Assembly: GCA_027493675.1 (NCBI GenBank)
Contig: JAOSKI010000042.1
Location: forward strand, 1 to 64,000
Reading direction: 5' to 3'
Origin: Microthrixaceae bacterium
GTDB taxonomy: Bacteria > Actinomycetota > Acidimicrobiia > Acidimicrobiales > Microtrichaceae
Length of the DNA: 64,000 bases
Shown here: positions 43,888 through 55,507 of the stretch, piece after piece
Position numbering within the stretch: position 1 is the first letter of the stretch
Layout of the letters: every line of letters starts with the position of its first letter
The notes under the pieces: generated by a model
The model's input: only the letters and a program-made list of their open reading frames with translations
What the model was told of the DNA's origin: nothing
The model's database searches: none
Translations under genes and position numbers: made by a program

Positions 43888-44913
43888 TCAGACCAACGCA
43901 GGGGTACGCCCACGGGTGGCCAGCTCGCCCACACGCTCAGCGAGACCGTCGGCCAAAGCGACCACACCCGGTACCTGCTCCACCCCGAAGCTGGAAAGAC
44001 CACTGCCGATGGTCACCAGGCTCCGGTGCACCAAGGCCTCGCGGTCCACGCCTGCGGCCTCCAGGTCACGCCAAGTGGCCACCAGATGACGCCACAGCAG
44101 CTCCGCGTTGGTGCCCAGCGGTCGGTCGACGGGGACCGCGCCCTACGCGATGTGACCGCCGTTGTCCAACAGGGCCTGGATCCACGGCGCCCACCCGACC
44201 ACCGAGGCCTCAGGCGGCATCGAGACCAGTGACACGCCCGAGGAGACGATCGCTCGCAGGTCCGCACGGCCGGGAACGTGAACACCGATGACCACCTCAC
44301 TTGCGCCGGCCGTCGAGTCGAGGGCCTCCACCACCGGGTCGAGAAGCGAACGCACCTCCCGCGAGGTGAACGGGAACGTCGGGTGAGCCGAGCCGACGAG
44401 GCGACCTTCGATCATCACCACGACGACAGGAGCGAGGGGCACCGCTGCACGGCAGGCTCGAACAACGCTTCGCTGCGGTAGACCGACGCCATTCGGGCGG
44501 CATCCAGCGCCTGCGCCCGAGGCACCCCTGCACGGATCAACTCGACCGCGAGGCTCACCGGCCCCACCATGTCGACGCGCACCGCAACCGGCCCCGACGC
44601 CGGTCCGGCCTGAGGCCGCGCCGAGGGCCGCCCTGGTGAGGTCGAACGCGGGGCCGTGGATCGTCACAGCCTCCACGGGACGCACCCCGAACGACGCGAG
44701 CTCCACCTGCAACGAACCGGCCCGGAGCTCACGGACCCCCTCGAATGCCCCCGCCGCCTGGGCCAGCAGCGTCGCTCCTGCAGTCGGAAGCACCGGAACC
44801 GTCGGGATGCGGCGATCGTCGAACACGAGCGCCAGGGCCTCTGCCGGGTCCTCAGCAGGCTGTTGCGCCGGAAGTGTCGCCAGTCCGCTCCGCAGTTCGG
44901 GTACAGCCCCCAT
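43888..44913 (-). CDS. MetE-like (cobalamin-independent methionine synthase family) protein
   Basis: About 341 residues, the size of actinobacterial stand-alone MetE C-terminal-like proteins, not of full MetE. From memory, Rv3015c beside ligA in M. tuberculosis is such a protein. Visible: RIPTVPVLPTAGATLLAQAAG near the start, VEAVTIHGPAFDLTRAAL, GRLVGSAHPTFPFTSREV, LRAIVSSGVSLVSMPPEA. Frame changes near 44620, 44450 and 44145. I do not see the Cys/His zinc ligands of true MetE, so catalysis as methionine synthase is doubtful. Confidence 0.65.
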
Positions 44914-44987
44914 GGACAGTTGTTAGCGGTCGCCGTGCTCAGGGCGCAAACTGATGGGGTGTCAGCTATCTGCGGCCCCTGTCGACC

Positions 44988-45947
44988 GTGCTCCCGCCCC
45001 CGTCACGCAGCCGGTTCCTCGCGTTCCGGCGGCGACCGTGGTGCCGACCGGACCGGGTATCCCGCCTGATGTCCGCACCACTCAACCTGTGGGTCGTGCG
45101 CGTGCTGTGGCTCACCTTGCCGTTCACCCTGCTCGAGGCGATCGAGGATGCAGCCGGCGGAGCGAACGACGCAACGAGGCTCACCGCACAGTCGCTGTTC
45201 TGGGTGCTGTGGGCGGTCACGTTCATGGTGTCGCTCCTTCCCTGCCGTCGACACTCACCGCTGTGCGCATCCTCGTACCACTTGCCCCGGTCGCGTCGCT
45301 GTTGGCGGCGGTCGTGACCACGCCTGAAGCCCTCGGATGGGTGGCGCTCGCGACGGGCACGATCGCCTGCGTGGTCGTCATGTCCGCTCCCGTGGGCGAC
45401 TGGTTCGTGGACGGAGCCTCCTACGGCGACGAACGCCGCTTCGCCTTGCGTCCCCCCGCGGCGCTGCTGCTGGGACCCCTTCCGGTGCTGTGGCTACTTA
45501 CTGTGGGGCCCCTGCCGTCGGGGATCCTGCTGCTCGCTGACGGGGCCTACCTCCTCGGCGTGCCGCTGGTACTGGTCGGTATCGCCACGGTCTGGTGGGG
45601 CGGATTCGCCACCTGGCGCCTGGCGCGCCGCTGGGTCGTGTTCGTCCCCGCCGGGGTGACCCTGGTCGATGACATGGCGCTGGCCGAGCCGGTCCTGTTC
45701 GCTCGAGGGGACCCTGGGACGCATCGGCCCAGCGCACATGGGCTCCGAGGCGTTCGATCTCAGCGTGGGTGCTCCGGGGCTGGTCATCGAGCTGACCTTC
45801 ACCGCCCCGGTTCAGCTCGTGCCGGCGATGGGTCGCGACAAGGTCAAGGACCCACGCGAAGTCGATTCGGTGCTCGTGGTACCGAGCCGGCCCGGGATGC
45901 TCCTGGATCACGCCGAGAGCAGATCGCTCCCGGTGGCGAGGGACTGA
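44988..45947 (+). CDS. Membrane protein of unknown function
   Basis: About 320 codons. Four to five hydrophobic segments: WVVRVLWLTLPFTLLEAI, SLFWVLWAVTFMVSLL, VRILVPLAPVASLLAAVV, LATGTIACVVVMSAP, AALLLGPLPVLWLLTVG and GVPLVLVGIATVWWGG. The last 100 residues (LARRWVVFVPAGVTLVDDM on) are soluble, of beta type, perhaps PH-like. Frame changes near 45240 and 45710. GTG 44988 is the first usable start after an in-frame stop; ATG 45069 is the alternative. The 3' end overlaps mnmA by 40 bases on opposite strands. Confidence 0.65.
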
Positions 45948-47001
45948 CCGGCTTCCACCGCGGTCCCCCCGGCAAGCAGGGTGTCGCGTTCGTAGAGAAC
46001 CACGCTCTGGCCGGCCGCCACCACTCGGGTGGGCAGATCCCAGCGGATCCGAACGCGACCGGCCTCGATGTCGACCGACTCGACGGCCGCCTCACCGCCT
46101 CTCCATGTGCCGAACACTGGGCGAGCACCCGTGTTCCGGGATCCAGCGGAACCGAGGTGCTCAGGCCCTCAAGGGTCACCGTCGTGGCGAGCAGGTCCTG
46201 CGGGTCACCCACCGTCACGGTGCGTGTCGGGATGTCCACCCGGGTGACGAAGCGGCGCTTTGCACCCCCGGCGAGGTTGAGACCTCGTCGCTGGCCGACG
46301 GTCACCAACTCCACCGCACCGACCGAACCCACCTCCACCCCGTCGCGGTCCACGACCGAACCGGCGTGCAACTCGATGCGCTCCTGCAGGAAGGCCTCGC
46401 GACCCTTCGCGCGGGTGACGAAGCAGACGTCCTGGCTGTCAGGCTTGGCGGCCGTGCGCAGTCCCAGCGCACGGGCGATCTCGCGCACCTCGGCCTTGTG
46501 CTTGTGGCCGATCGGGAACATCACGCGCTCCAGAGGCCCCGACGAGAGAGGGTGAAGCACATATGACTGGTCCTTCGCCGAATCGACACCACGCGCTATT
46601 CGGCGGGAGCCGTCGGCCCAGGTGAGGACCCGTGCGTGGTGGCCTGTGGCAACCACGTCGAAGCCGAGCAGGTCGGCGCGCTCCAACAGGACGTCGAACT
46701 TGAGGTGGCGGTTGCACTCCACACACGGGTTGGGCGTGCGCCCTGCGGCGTGGTCGGCCACGTACGGATCCACCACGTGTCGATTGAACTCCTCGGTGTA
46801 GTTGAACACGTGATGGTCGATCCCGAGTTGCGCAGCGGCACGCCGGGCGTCATCCACGTCGCTCACCGAACAACAACCGGTGTCGCTGTCGCCACCCCAG
46901 AGCTTCATCGTCGCCCCTACCACATCGTGGCCCTGCTCCATGAGGAGCGCGGCGGCAACCGAGGAGTCCACCCCGCCGGAAAGGGCGACCAGGACCCTCA
47001 C
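45908..47001 (-). CDS. mnmA: tRNA 2-thiouridylase MnmA
   Basis: Thiolates U34 of Lys, Glu and Gln tRNAs with sulfur from the cysteine desulfurase next door. ATP-pyrophosphatase motif VALSGGVDSSVAAALL; catalytic cysteines in RTPNPCVECNRHLKF and PDSQDVCFV; GHKHKAEVREIARALGL. About 364 codons. One frame change near 46115; the end reads AVEAGQSLATGSDLLSA. Starts 13 bases after the desulfurase stop, so the pair is an operon. Confidence 0.95.
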
Positions 47002-47014
47002 GTCTCGCTACCCC

Positions 47015-48236
47015 TCACGGCTGTCTCCGCGCCGAGCCGCGCGCCCGTGCCAGCGACGCCTCCATCGCTGCCACGGTGGCGTCGACATCAGCCGATGTGG
47101 TGTCGGCACCCAACGACAGGCGCACCGGGGCCTTCGCGGGATCCTCAAGGCCTATCGCCTGCACCACATGGGAGCCACCGATCGCACCAGAGGCGCACGA
47201 CGACGCCGCCGAGGCACACACACCCCACCGCTCGAGTAGCAACAGCAGCTCCTCTCCCACGACTCCCTCGACGAGCAGGTGCAGATGACCCGGCAGCACG
47301 GCTGCGCCTGTGTCCGCGAGCGTGGCGGTCACCCCGGCCAGAGCCGTGAGCCGCGATGCGAGGTCGTCGCGCAGGTCGGTGACCCGCCGCACCCGCTCGG
47401 TGCGGTCGGCCGCGGCGAGCAACAGGGCGGCGGCGAACCCGACGATTCCTGCAACGTCATGGGTGCCACCACGTCGCTGCCGTTCCTGGCCGCCGCCGTG
47501 GATCAGCGGTGTCAACGGCGTTCCATCGCGCACGACCAGGGCACCCACTCCCTTCGGGCCGCCCAGCTTGTGCGCCGACACGCTCACCATGTCCGCAGCA
47601 GCGGCAACCACCCCAGGTCCAACCAGGGCGCGGCCTGCACGGCATCGGTGTGCAACACCGCTCCCGGCGCGCAACGCCGAACCACCTCCGACACAGCGGC
47701 GATGTCGTTGACGGTGCCGAGCTCGTTGTTGGCGGTCATCACCGACACCACCGAACCGGGCGAACCGGGGAGCCCCACAGATCCATTCGCCACACCGGTG
47801 GCGGCGCGGGCGGCCACACCCGAGAGGATCGCCTCCAGCGCATCGAGATCGATCCGGCCGGCACGGTCGACGCCCACCACCTCACCGCCAAGTGCCCTGG
47901 TCGTCTCCAGGACCGCGGGATGCTCCACTGCGCTGCACACCGCCATCCCGTTCCTGGGGGCATGCCACCCGAAACGGCAAGGTTGTCCGACTCGGTGCCT
48001 CCCGAGGTGAAGACCACCTCCCCGTGGTCGCACCCGAGGACCCCCGCCACCTGCTCACGGGCCTCGTCAAGGGCTCGCATGGCGTCACGCGCCACCGCGT
48101 GCGACCCCGAGGGGTTGCCGAACCGAGTCCGGGGATCATGAGCCGAGGCCAGGAACGGCTCCATCGCGGCAAGCGCCTGGGGACACAGCGCCGTGGTGGC
48201 GGCGTGGTCCATGTAGACGTACTGCGAGGGTGTCAC
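47015..48236 (-). CDS. Cysteine desulfurase (IscS/NifS family)
   Basis: PLP enzyme that supplies sulfur, here most likely to MnmA. YMDHAATTALCPQALAAM at the start, VVFTSGGTESDNLAV, AVEHPAVLETTRAL, TANNELGTVNDI, HTDAVQAAPWLDL, PLP lysine in VSVSAHKLGGPKGVGAL, and the active-site Cys in SASSCASGA. GTG 48236. About 407 codons. Frame changes near 47960 and 47600. Only one cysteine desulfurase is in the window and there are no isc/suf scaffold genes beside it. Confidence 0.93.
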
Positions 48237-48433
48237 CCCACGATGCTAGAACGCACGCAACGTCGGCGGCCTTCGGGAGCCATCCCTCCGGCGACACGCC
48301 AATCGCTCCTGTGACCACCGTACGTGCACACGTGACGCCGCTGCGCTGTGCATGCGACACCCGCGGATGTCACCATTCATCGTGGCAACCACCCGCAGCC
48401 GGACACAATGGCAACCGGAGGTCGAGCACGGCG

Positions 48434-49240
48434 ATGAGCGAGCCGGAATCACAGGGAGAACACGTAGGGGCCTGGGCACCACCCACCGGCGCGCCCGCGC
48501 CTCGACCCGACCCATACGCCCGGTTCGGCAATCCGTTGCACGACACCTGGGGTACCTCCACCGTCCGCCCAGCCGAGGCGCCCCGTGCGGTCAAAGCACC
48601 CAAGGCGTGGAGGAAACGGCCTCTCCTCAGATGGGCTGTCGCGGCCGGTGTCCTCGCGGTGGTCGCGGTCGGCGGGTGGCTGAATCGCGACAAAGTCGTG
48701 GACACATGGAACCGGGTCTACGACAAGGCCGCCGAGGTGACCGGCGACGAAGCCGCCACAGATGATGCAGGCTCTGACGCCGCTGCCGCGACCACCAAGA
48801 GCGTCGACGAACGCCTGGCCGAAGTCGAAGCCGCCAAGGACGAAGCCTTCGACGACTGGATGCGCGCCAACCGCGACGAGCTGTCGGCTGCCGTCGACCG
48901 CATGGATTCCCTCAACGGCGAGATGGTCGTGATCCACCAGGCACTGGACGCCGGAGGCACACCCGACCTCAACGAGCGCCGGGGCGCCATCGCCGAGGCA
49001 CACGACGCGACGCTGGCAACGGCACAGCTGCTCGATACGGCTCCGGAGTCGGCGATTCGCAACGACTTCGTGACCGTGCTCCTCCTTCAAGCCGGCGAGT
49101 CGGGGAAGATGATCGAGGCGGTCGACGCCAAGGACACAGCCGGTGCGCGCACTGCGTCGCAGCGGCTCCAACGTGTCAGTGCGGAGGTCACGAGGCTCTG
49201 TCGCCAGTATGGCGACGAGGCCGCTGCACTCTGCGAATAG
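48434..49240 (+). CDS. Membrane-anchored coiled-coil protein, unknown function
   Basis: 268 residues, unbroken. Proline-rich cytoplasmic N-terminus with an Ala/Pro/Arg stretch, one membrane segment at about residues 67-84 (WAVAAGVLAVVAVGGWL), then a long helical, charged outside region with coiled-coil character (VDERLAEVEAAKDEAFDDWM, DRMDSLNGEMVVIHQALDAG). Two cysteines in the last 15 residues. No family recognised. Preceded by 195 bases without a gene, divergent from the desulfurase. Confidence 0.7.
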   Translation: MSEPESQGEHVGAWAPPTGAPAPRPDPYARFGNPLHDTWGTSTVRPAEAPRAVKAPKAWRKRPLLRWAVAAGVLAVVAVGGWLNRDKVVDTWNRVYDKAAEVTGDEAATDDAGSDAAAATTKSVDERLAEVEAAKDEAFDDWMRANRDELSAAVDRMDSLNGEMVVIHQALDAGGTPDLNERRGAIAEAHDATLATAQLLDTAPESAIRNDFVTVLLLQAGESGKMIEAVDAKDTAGARTASQRLQRVSAEVTRLCRQYGDEAAALCE

Positions 49241-49279
49241 GCGGTGTCGAAACCGGCGGATCCACATATCCTGGACAGC

Positions 49280-50133
49280 ATGGGACGGGACGACCTGCAG
49301 ATGGCGATGCCGCTGTACGTTGCGATGCTCGTTGGTGTGCTCGTGTACACGATCGTCTGGTGGCGGATCTTCAACAAGGCCCACCGCTCGGGAATCCTGC
49401 TCCTGTGGGGACTGATATCGGCCGCCGTCTGGCCGTGGATCTCCGACCCCGGTGAGTGGTTCGTGGTGGGGGCGGTGGGGGTTTCGTTCCTGGTTTCGCT
49501 CGGAGTCGCATCCACGATGGTGTCGATCATCGGCAGACCTCTCTGGTGGGTCCTGCCAGTGGCGCTGGCGTTCCTCCCGCAGCTCGCCATCGTGATCTGG
49601 GCCACCGAGGCGTCGGCGTACGAGGACACCCCCGAGGCAATCGCCACGTTGGCGCTCGCCTCCTGGGTCGCCGCCGTGGTCATGGCCACACCCCTGTACT
49701 TCATCGGCATGCACGACCTCGGTGACGCCTTCGGATACGGCACCGGATTCCAGCTGGGGCTCATGTTCCTGCCGTTGGCGTTCCTGCCCATCGTGGCATT
49801 CGGCTCCAACCACTACGGCGACTGGGGACTGGCCAAGCGCCGCCGAGCGGCCGCGCTTCGCCGGTGCCAAGGGGCCTGGCGACAGCCCCTGCTCCCCCAT
49901 CGAGGAAGGCATCGCTACCACCGCTGAACGGCGGCGCCACACCTGTGCCAGCCGATGCCGTGCCCGACCAACCCGTGCCCGACCAACCCGTGCCCGACCA
50001 ACCCGATGCCGGCTGGTACACCGACCCCGATGGATCCGGCGGCCTTCGGTGGTGGGATGGAAATGGATGGACCGGACGAATCGAGACCGCGGCGAACACC
50101 GCAGCACATGAGCCGCAGTGGGACCGCCACTGA
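49280..50133 (+). CDS. Multi-pass membrane protein with C-terminal DUF2510-type domain
   Basis: About 285 codons. Five hydrophobic segments in the first 190 residues (MPLYVAMLVGVLVYTIVWW, GILLLWGLISAAVWPW, WFVVGAVGVSFLVSLGV, WWVLPVALAFLPQLAIVIW, ATLALASWVAAVVMATPLYF). Then a linker with three VPDQP repeats and DAGWYTDPDGSGGLRWWDGN, a DUF2510-like tryptophan motif common in actinobacterial membrane proteins. Frame change near 49860 joins the two parts. GTG 49244 is an alternative start. Confidence 0.65.
49960..50004. repeat. 15-bp tandem repeat coding VPDQP
   Basis: GTGCCCGACCAACCC occurs three times without change (49960, 49975, 49990). In frame with the DUF2510-type domain, it forms a flexible linker. 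Confidence 0.95.
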
Positions 50134-50135
50134 GC

Positions 50136-50153
50136 TCACGGCTCGAGCCGTGA
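50136..50153. terminator. Perfect palindrome between convergent genes
   Basis: TCACGGCTCGAGCCGTGA lies three bases after the stop of the DUF2510-type gene and before the protease stop. A hairpin without loop bases beyond the minimum; terminator or chance. Confidence 0.45.
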
Positions 50154-50198
50154 CACAGCCCGTGCCGGGTGCCGGGCCCTGACCGTCGGATCCGACCC

Positions 50199-51032
50199 TC
50201 ACAGGAAGTGAGCCGGACCGCTCATCGCGAACTGCGCCTGCGTGAGCAGCAGGGTCGCCACGACAGCGCCGATCGACCAACGAAGCGCTGTGCTCACCGG
50301 AGCATTGCGGCCGCTGCGACGTGCCAGGAACCAGGCGATCGGGCCGACCGCCAAGACGGTGAACAACGACCGGCGAATGCGCAGGCGCCATTCGGCACCC
50401 GCCTTGGTGGCCGGATAGGACTCTGCGGAGTCCAGGAGCGGGACGAGGGCCTCTATCGGTACACCGCGGCCGCCTCCGAAGGTGGCCACGGCGCGGACCC
50501 GACCCCTGGAATCGAAAACCGGACTCCCGGAGCTACCCGGAGCGATGGCGGCAGTGAAGCCGACCGTGTCGATCCCGCGAACCTCGATACGGTCACCTGT
50601 GATCACGCCATCGGTCGTCGTCGGCCCTCGCCGCCCGGATAGCCCACGATCGCGACCGGCTCGTCGGCGGGCGGTATCGCCGTGTCGATCCCAAGCCCCT
50701 CTCGCTCACGAGTCTCACACCGCAACACGGCCAGGTCCATGGCGCGGTCCGCCACCGCGGTGTAGCACTCGATGCGTTCGCCGTCGGAGAAGTCCATGTA
50801 GATGTCCCCTGTTCCCGCCTTGGCCACGTGCAGGTTGGTGATCACCGTGTCGGGCCGAGCGACCCATCCGCTGCCGAACACCCCGGCGCTGCGAACGAGC
50901 CCCACCGCCCCGACCGCCCTGTCGATCACAGGCTCGGAGACACCCTCGGCGCGCCGACGCACCGAGCAGCGTGACCAGGACGACCGCTCCGAACAGGACG
51001 GCCGCTCCGACCCGACGCAGTCCCGACAGCAT
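50199..51032 (-). CDS. Membrane-anchored trypsin-like serine protease
   Basis: About 278 codons. Signal or membrane anchor at residues 5-27 (RRVGAAVLFGAVVLVTLLGA). The triad is readable: His in DTVITNLHVAKAG, Asp in ADRAMDLAVLRCE, Ser in IAPGSSGSPVFDSRGR. Two more hydrophobic segments near the C-terminus (SLFTVLAVGPIAWFLA and WSIGAVVATLLLTQAQF). The order resembles a shortened MarP/HtrA protease without PDZ domain. Frame changes near 50955 and 50620. ATG 51032 gives a plausible signal. It abuts the RDD gene (70 bases). Confidence 0.8.
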
Positions 51033-51102
51033 CAGGGGTGCCGCACCGTCGACTGCCCGCCGGTGGTGGCGGTCAAGGCGAACCGCCCTTCCGCAGATAC
51101 CC

Positions 51103-51908
51103 TCACCGGCCCACCTGAATCGTGGGTGGCCCGGGTAGCGACATGACGGGAGCGACTCCCAGCGCGACATCACGCAACAGCCCACCCGCTTGCCACTGGA
51201 AGGCCGACGCCACGCAGATCAGCCAGGTCTCCGGGTCCACCGCCACGGGCAGCTCGTGACGGATCCGCCTTCGCACGGCCTCGGCGAGAGCGACCGCCTC
51301 ATCGGAGCGCGCCCGTGGTGACAAGCGGCCGACCCGCAGCAGGAACTCACGCACCAGGGAGAACTCCTCGGCGGTCATGGCGGTCACGTCCAGCCCGGCA
51401 ACATATGCCTCGTAGCCCGCGGGCGGATAGAACACCACCGGGTTCTCGGCACTTCGCCGACGCCGGTGCCGCACCACGACGGTGGAGGCCGCCATGTCGC
51501 CCAGACGCTGGCAGGCCGGCGAGAACATGGCCGAAAGCAGTGCCACGAACCCGAGCGACAGGTAGATGTCGATGAGCGCCACCAGGCCGCGGACGACCGA
51601 CTGACGCGACTGCACCGGAGACCCGTCCGCCGAGATCACCCAGAGGCCGAACATGGCCTTGCCGACGCTGCGGCCACGCAACAGCAGCTCCATGCCGATC
51701 GGCCACACCACCAGCGTGAACACCATCACCACCAGGAGCACCAGGTTCACCGACAGCCCCGGGCCCACCCAGACGAGCAGCAACCCGAGCGCACCTCCCG
51801 CCACCGCCTGGATCACGAGATCGATCAGGCGGGCGTACGCACGGGTCGCCACCCGGCCGTGGGCAGGTCGAGCAGCACCGCCTCTGGTGTGACCACGCCG
51901 GTTCGCAC
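51103..51908 (-). CDS. RDD-family membrane protein
   Basis: RDD domain: RAYARLIDLVIQAVAGGALGL with the Arg-Asp pair, then VVMVFTLVVWPIGMELLLRGRSVGKAMFGLWV and RGLVALIDIYLSLGFVALL. A soluble C-terminal half of about 110 residues (VAGLDVTAMTAEEFSLVREFL) follows. GTG 51908 gives VRTGVVTPEAVLLDLPTA before a frame change near 51860; the longer ATG start in the other frame looks wrong. Paired head to head with spoIIM (23 bases between start codons), as in Rv3695/Rv3694c recalled from M. tuberculosis. Confidence 0.85.
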
Positions 51909-51931
51909 GACCACGTACCGTAGTGGCACCC

Positions 51932-52993
51932 ATGGACGTCGACCGCTACATCCAGATCCATGACGCCTCATGGCGGCGACTGGCGGACCTCAGCCGTGCC
52001 GCCGGAAGGAGACGGCTCCCGGGAACCGCTCCGCGCCTCGGCGACGCCGAGGTCGAGGAGCTCATCTCGGCCTACCAGCGCGCCTCCGCACAGCTCTCAC
52101 ACGTGCGCACCACCTACGGCGACCCGCAGCTCATACTGCGCCTGTCACGTCTGCTGGGAGAGGCCCGGGTGGTGATCTACCGCCGCAGGGGCAATCCCCT
52201 GCGTGCGTTCGGACGGTTCTTCAGCGAGGTGTTCCCTGCCGCAGTGTGGGTGTCACGGCGCTACACAGCGGTGGCGTTCGCCTGCTTCATGGTCCCCGCG
52301 GTGGCCATGGGCTTCTGGCTTGTCAACGACACGGCCGTGCTCGACGCATCGGTGCCACCCGAGCTCCAGCAGTCGATCGCCGAGTCGGAGTTCGAGGACT
52401 ACTACTCCTCGGAGGCGGCGCAGAGCTTCGCGGGCACGGTCACCATCAACAACATCTACGTGTCGTTCCTCGCGTTCGCGCTTGGGATCGTGCCGGTGGT
52501 GGGCCCGGTGTTCATACTCGGCTACAACGGCCTGAACGTGGGCGTGATGGCCGCGGTGATGCACCACGCCGGCGAAGGACCGCAGTTCTGGGGCCTGATA
52601 TCCCCACACGGACTGCTGGAGATCACATCGATACTGATCGCGGGCGCCGCCGGGTTGCGCATCTCGTGGGCGATCGTGGCGCCGGGTGAACGCACCCGTG
52701 GCGCGGCACTCGCCGAAGAGGGCCTACGGGCCGTGGTGATCGTGCTCGGGCTAATGGTCTGCTTCGTCGTGGCGGGCTTCGTGGAGGCGTTCGTGACCCC
52801 GTCGGGCATGCCGACCGCGCTGCGGGTCGGCGTGGGCGTGTCGGTGCTGGTCGCCTTCGTCACCTACGTCACCCTGCTGGGCCAGCGAGCCGAGCGGCTC
52901 GGTTTGAGCGGCCTGCTGAACGAGCTCACCCGCGACGACCTCGCCCGCGCCGAAGCGGCTGCCACCAAGGGAGTGGTCATCACCGCCCGCTGA
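51932..52993 (+). CDS. SpoIIM-type stage II sporulation protein M family membrane protein
   Basis: 354 residues, unbroken. Helical N-terminal 90 residues (AEVEELISAYQRASAQLSHV), then membrane helices: FACFMVPAVAMGFWLV, VSFLAFALGIVPVVGPVFI, GLLEITSILIAGAAGL, VVIVLGLMVCFVVAGFVEAF and VSVLVAFVTYVTLL. The motif GLISPHGLLEITSILIAGA is the family hallmark. The organism is not implied to sporulate; the family is general in Actinomycetota. Expected to work with DUF58/MoxR nearby. Confidence 0.9.
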   Translation: MDVDRYIQIHDASWRRLADLSRAAGRRRLPGTAPRLGDAEVEELISAYQRASAQLSHVRTTYGDPQLILRLSRLLGEARVVIYRRRGNPLRAFGRFFSEVFPAAVWVSRRYTAVAFACFMVPAVAMGFWLVNDTAVLDASVPPELQQSIAESEFEDYYSSEAAQSFAGTVTINNIYVSFLAFALGIVPVVGPVFILGYNGLNVGVMAAVMHHAGEGPQFWGLISPHGLLEITSILIAGAAGLRISWAIVAPGERTRGAALAEEGLRAVVIVLGLMVCFVVAGFVEAFVTPSGMPTALRVGVGVSVLVAFVTYVTLLGQRAERLGLSGLLNELTRDDLARAEAAATKGVVITAR

Positions 52994-53030
52994 CCCCCAC
53001 CTCCAGCCGTGCCCCCGCCCTCACCCTGAA

Positions 53031-53084
53031 GCGAACTGGATGGGCTCAGCCACCGTACCGGTGGCTGGAGCCCATTCAGTTCGC
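53031..53084. terminator. Family A hairpin (copy 3), between convergent spoIIM and DUF58 genes
   Basis: GCGAACTG at 53031 and CAGTTCGC ending 53084 continue through GATGGGCTC/GAGCCCATT and GCCACC/GGTGGC to a short loop. It is the longest family A stem in the window and can serve both converging genes. Confidence 0.7.
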
Positions 53085-53148
53085 TGCGTCAGACCAGTTC
53101 GCTGCGTCAGACCAGTTCACTGCGTCAGACCAGTTCGCTGCGTCAGAG
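53077..53148. repeat. 18-bp tandem repeat grown from a hairpin arm
   Basis: CAGTTCGCTGCGTCAGAC occurs at 53077, 53095, 53113 (one change) and 53131 (last base changed). The first copy begins inside the right arm of the family A hairpin. The fourth contains the DUF58 stop codon (53143-53145). Confidence 0.9.
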
Positions 53149-54461
53149 GCGGCCGGTGGTCTTCACCCTCAGGTAGGCATCGGCGAGCTCGGTCGCCAGG
53201 CACCCGGGTCGAGCATCGATGACGATCGCACCCAACGACGAGAGCTTCGCTGCACTCCTCCGCCGGGTCTCGAGGGCCCGCACAGCAGCGACCCTACGGA
53301 ACACCTCGTCGTCGTCGATCACCGGCTCCTCCGCCCAGGAGTGCACCGCCGGGTCGCTCACCCCTGCCACCACGACCAGGTGGGTCCTGGTGATCAACGG
53401 CATGGCCGGAATGAGCGAGTCGGTGACGGCCTGCTCCAGCAGGTCGCTGAGCAGCACCAGCATCGCCCTGCGCCGGAACCTCGCCACGACTTCGGAGAAC
53501 GCCCCGGCGTAGTCGGACTCGGACAGCACCGGCTCCAGGGCGTACATCGACTCCGTCACCCGTGCGAGCTGGTCGACGTGGCGCGCCGGGGAACCACCGA
53601 GCGCACCTCCTTGTCGAAGGAGACCAGCCCGCAGCGGTCACCCAGACGGGTTGCGACCGCAGTCAGCATCATCGCGGCATCCATGGCGTGCTCCACCCGT
53701 GGCACTCCCCCGACCCTTCCGGCCATCACCCGACCGTTGTCCAGCAACACGAGCACCCGCTGGTTGCGCTCCGCCCGGTAGGTGCGCACGATCGGCTTGC
53801 CCACCCGCGCGGTGGCCGTCCAGTCGATCCGGCGGAACTCGTCGTCGGGCCCGTACTCGCGAAGCTGCTCGAAGTCGGTCCCACCGCCGAGCCCACGCGC
53901 AGAGCGCATGCCCACTTCGAGGATGCGCGCGCGGCGGATCCTCAGCTCGGCCTCCTTCGCGGAACGGAACGGCGGGTGCACCCGCAACTCGGTCCGGAAG
54001 CGGCACCTCACGCTGGCGGGCACCCATGCCGAGAGGCCCCAGCACCCGCACGGCCACCCGGTCGAGCTCGAAGCGCCCACGCCGCAGGGGATCGAGCGTG
54101 GCGGTGACCGTGACGGTCGCCTCAGGGGGATCCTCACGCGGAAGCGCCGCGCCGATGCCCGCAGCGACGGCGCCAGGTGGTCGGCCAGCTCCACCCGCAG
54201 GCTCCGGCGGGCGAAGGACCGAACGGTCCATTCGATCTCGGCGCTACGTCCCGCCACGACCACCGGAGGGTGGCGACGCTGGATCTCGAGCCGGCCCGGC
54301 GAGGTGCCGGTCAGCGAGTCGACGAGGGCGACCACCAGCACCACGGCCGTGACCACGCCCGCGCCGGCGAACACGTTGAGTGGCGCACCCGGATACCCGA
54401 GCAGCGCGAATGCCGCCACGACCGCCACGAGGGCGGTTCGCCTGGTGGGGACCAGCGGCAT
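53143..54461 (-). CDS. DUF58 protein (MoxR partner, vWA-like)
   Basis: Envelope- or maturation-associated partner of MoxR ATPases. Two N-terminal membrane segments (LVAVVAAFALLGYPGA, VFAGAGVVTAVVLVVALV), a beta domain (LDPLRRGRFELDRVAVRV), and the DUF58 signature GTDFEQLREYGPDDEFRRIDWTATAR, followed by a vWA-like domain with VLVLLDNGRVMAGR. Ends LADAYLRVKTTGRL. Frame changes near 54150, 54030 and 53600. About 440 codons. ATG 54461 is two bases from the moxR stop, so co-translated. Confidence 0.9.
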
Positions 54462-54463
54462 GT

Positions 54464-55487
<1,024 letters not shown>

Positions 55488-55507
<20 letters not shown>

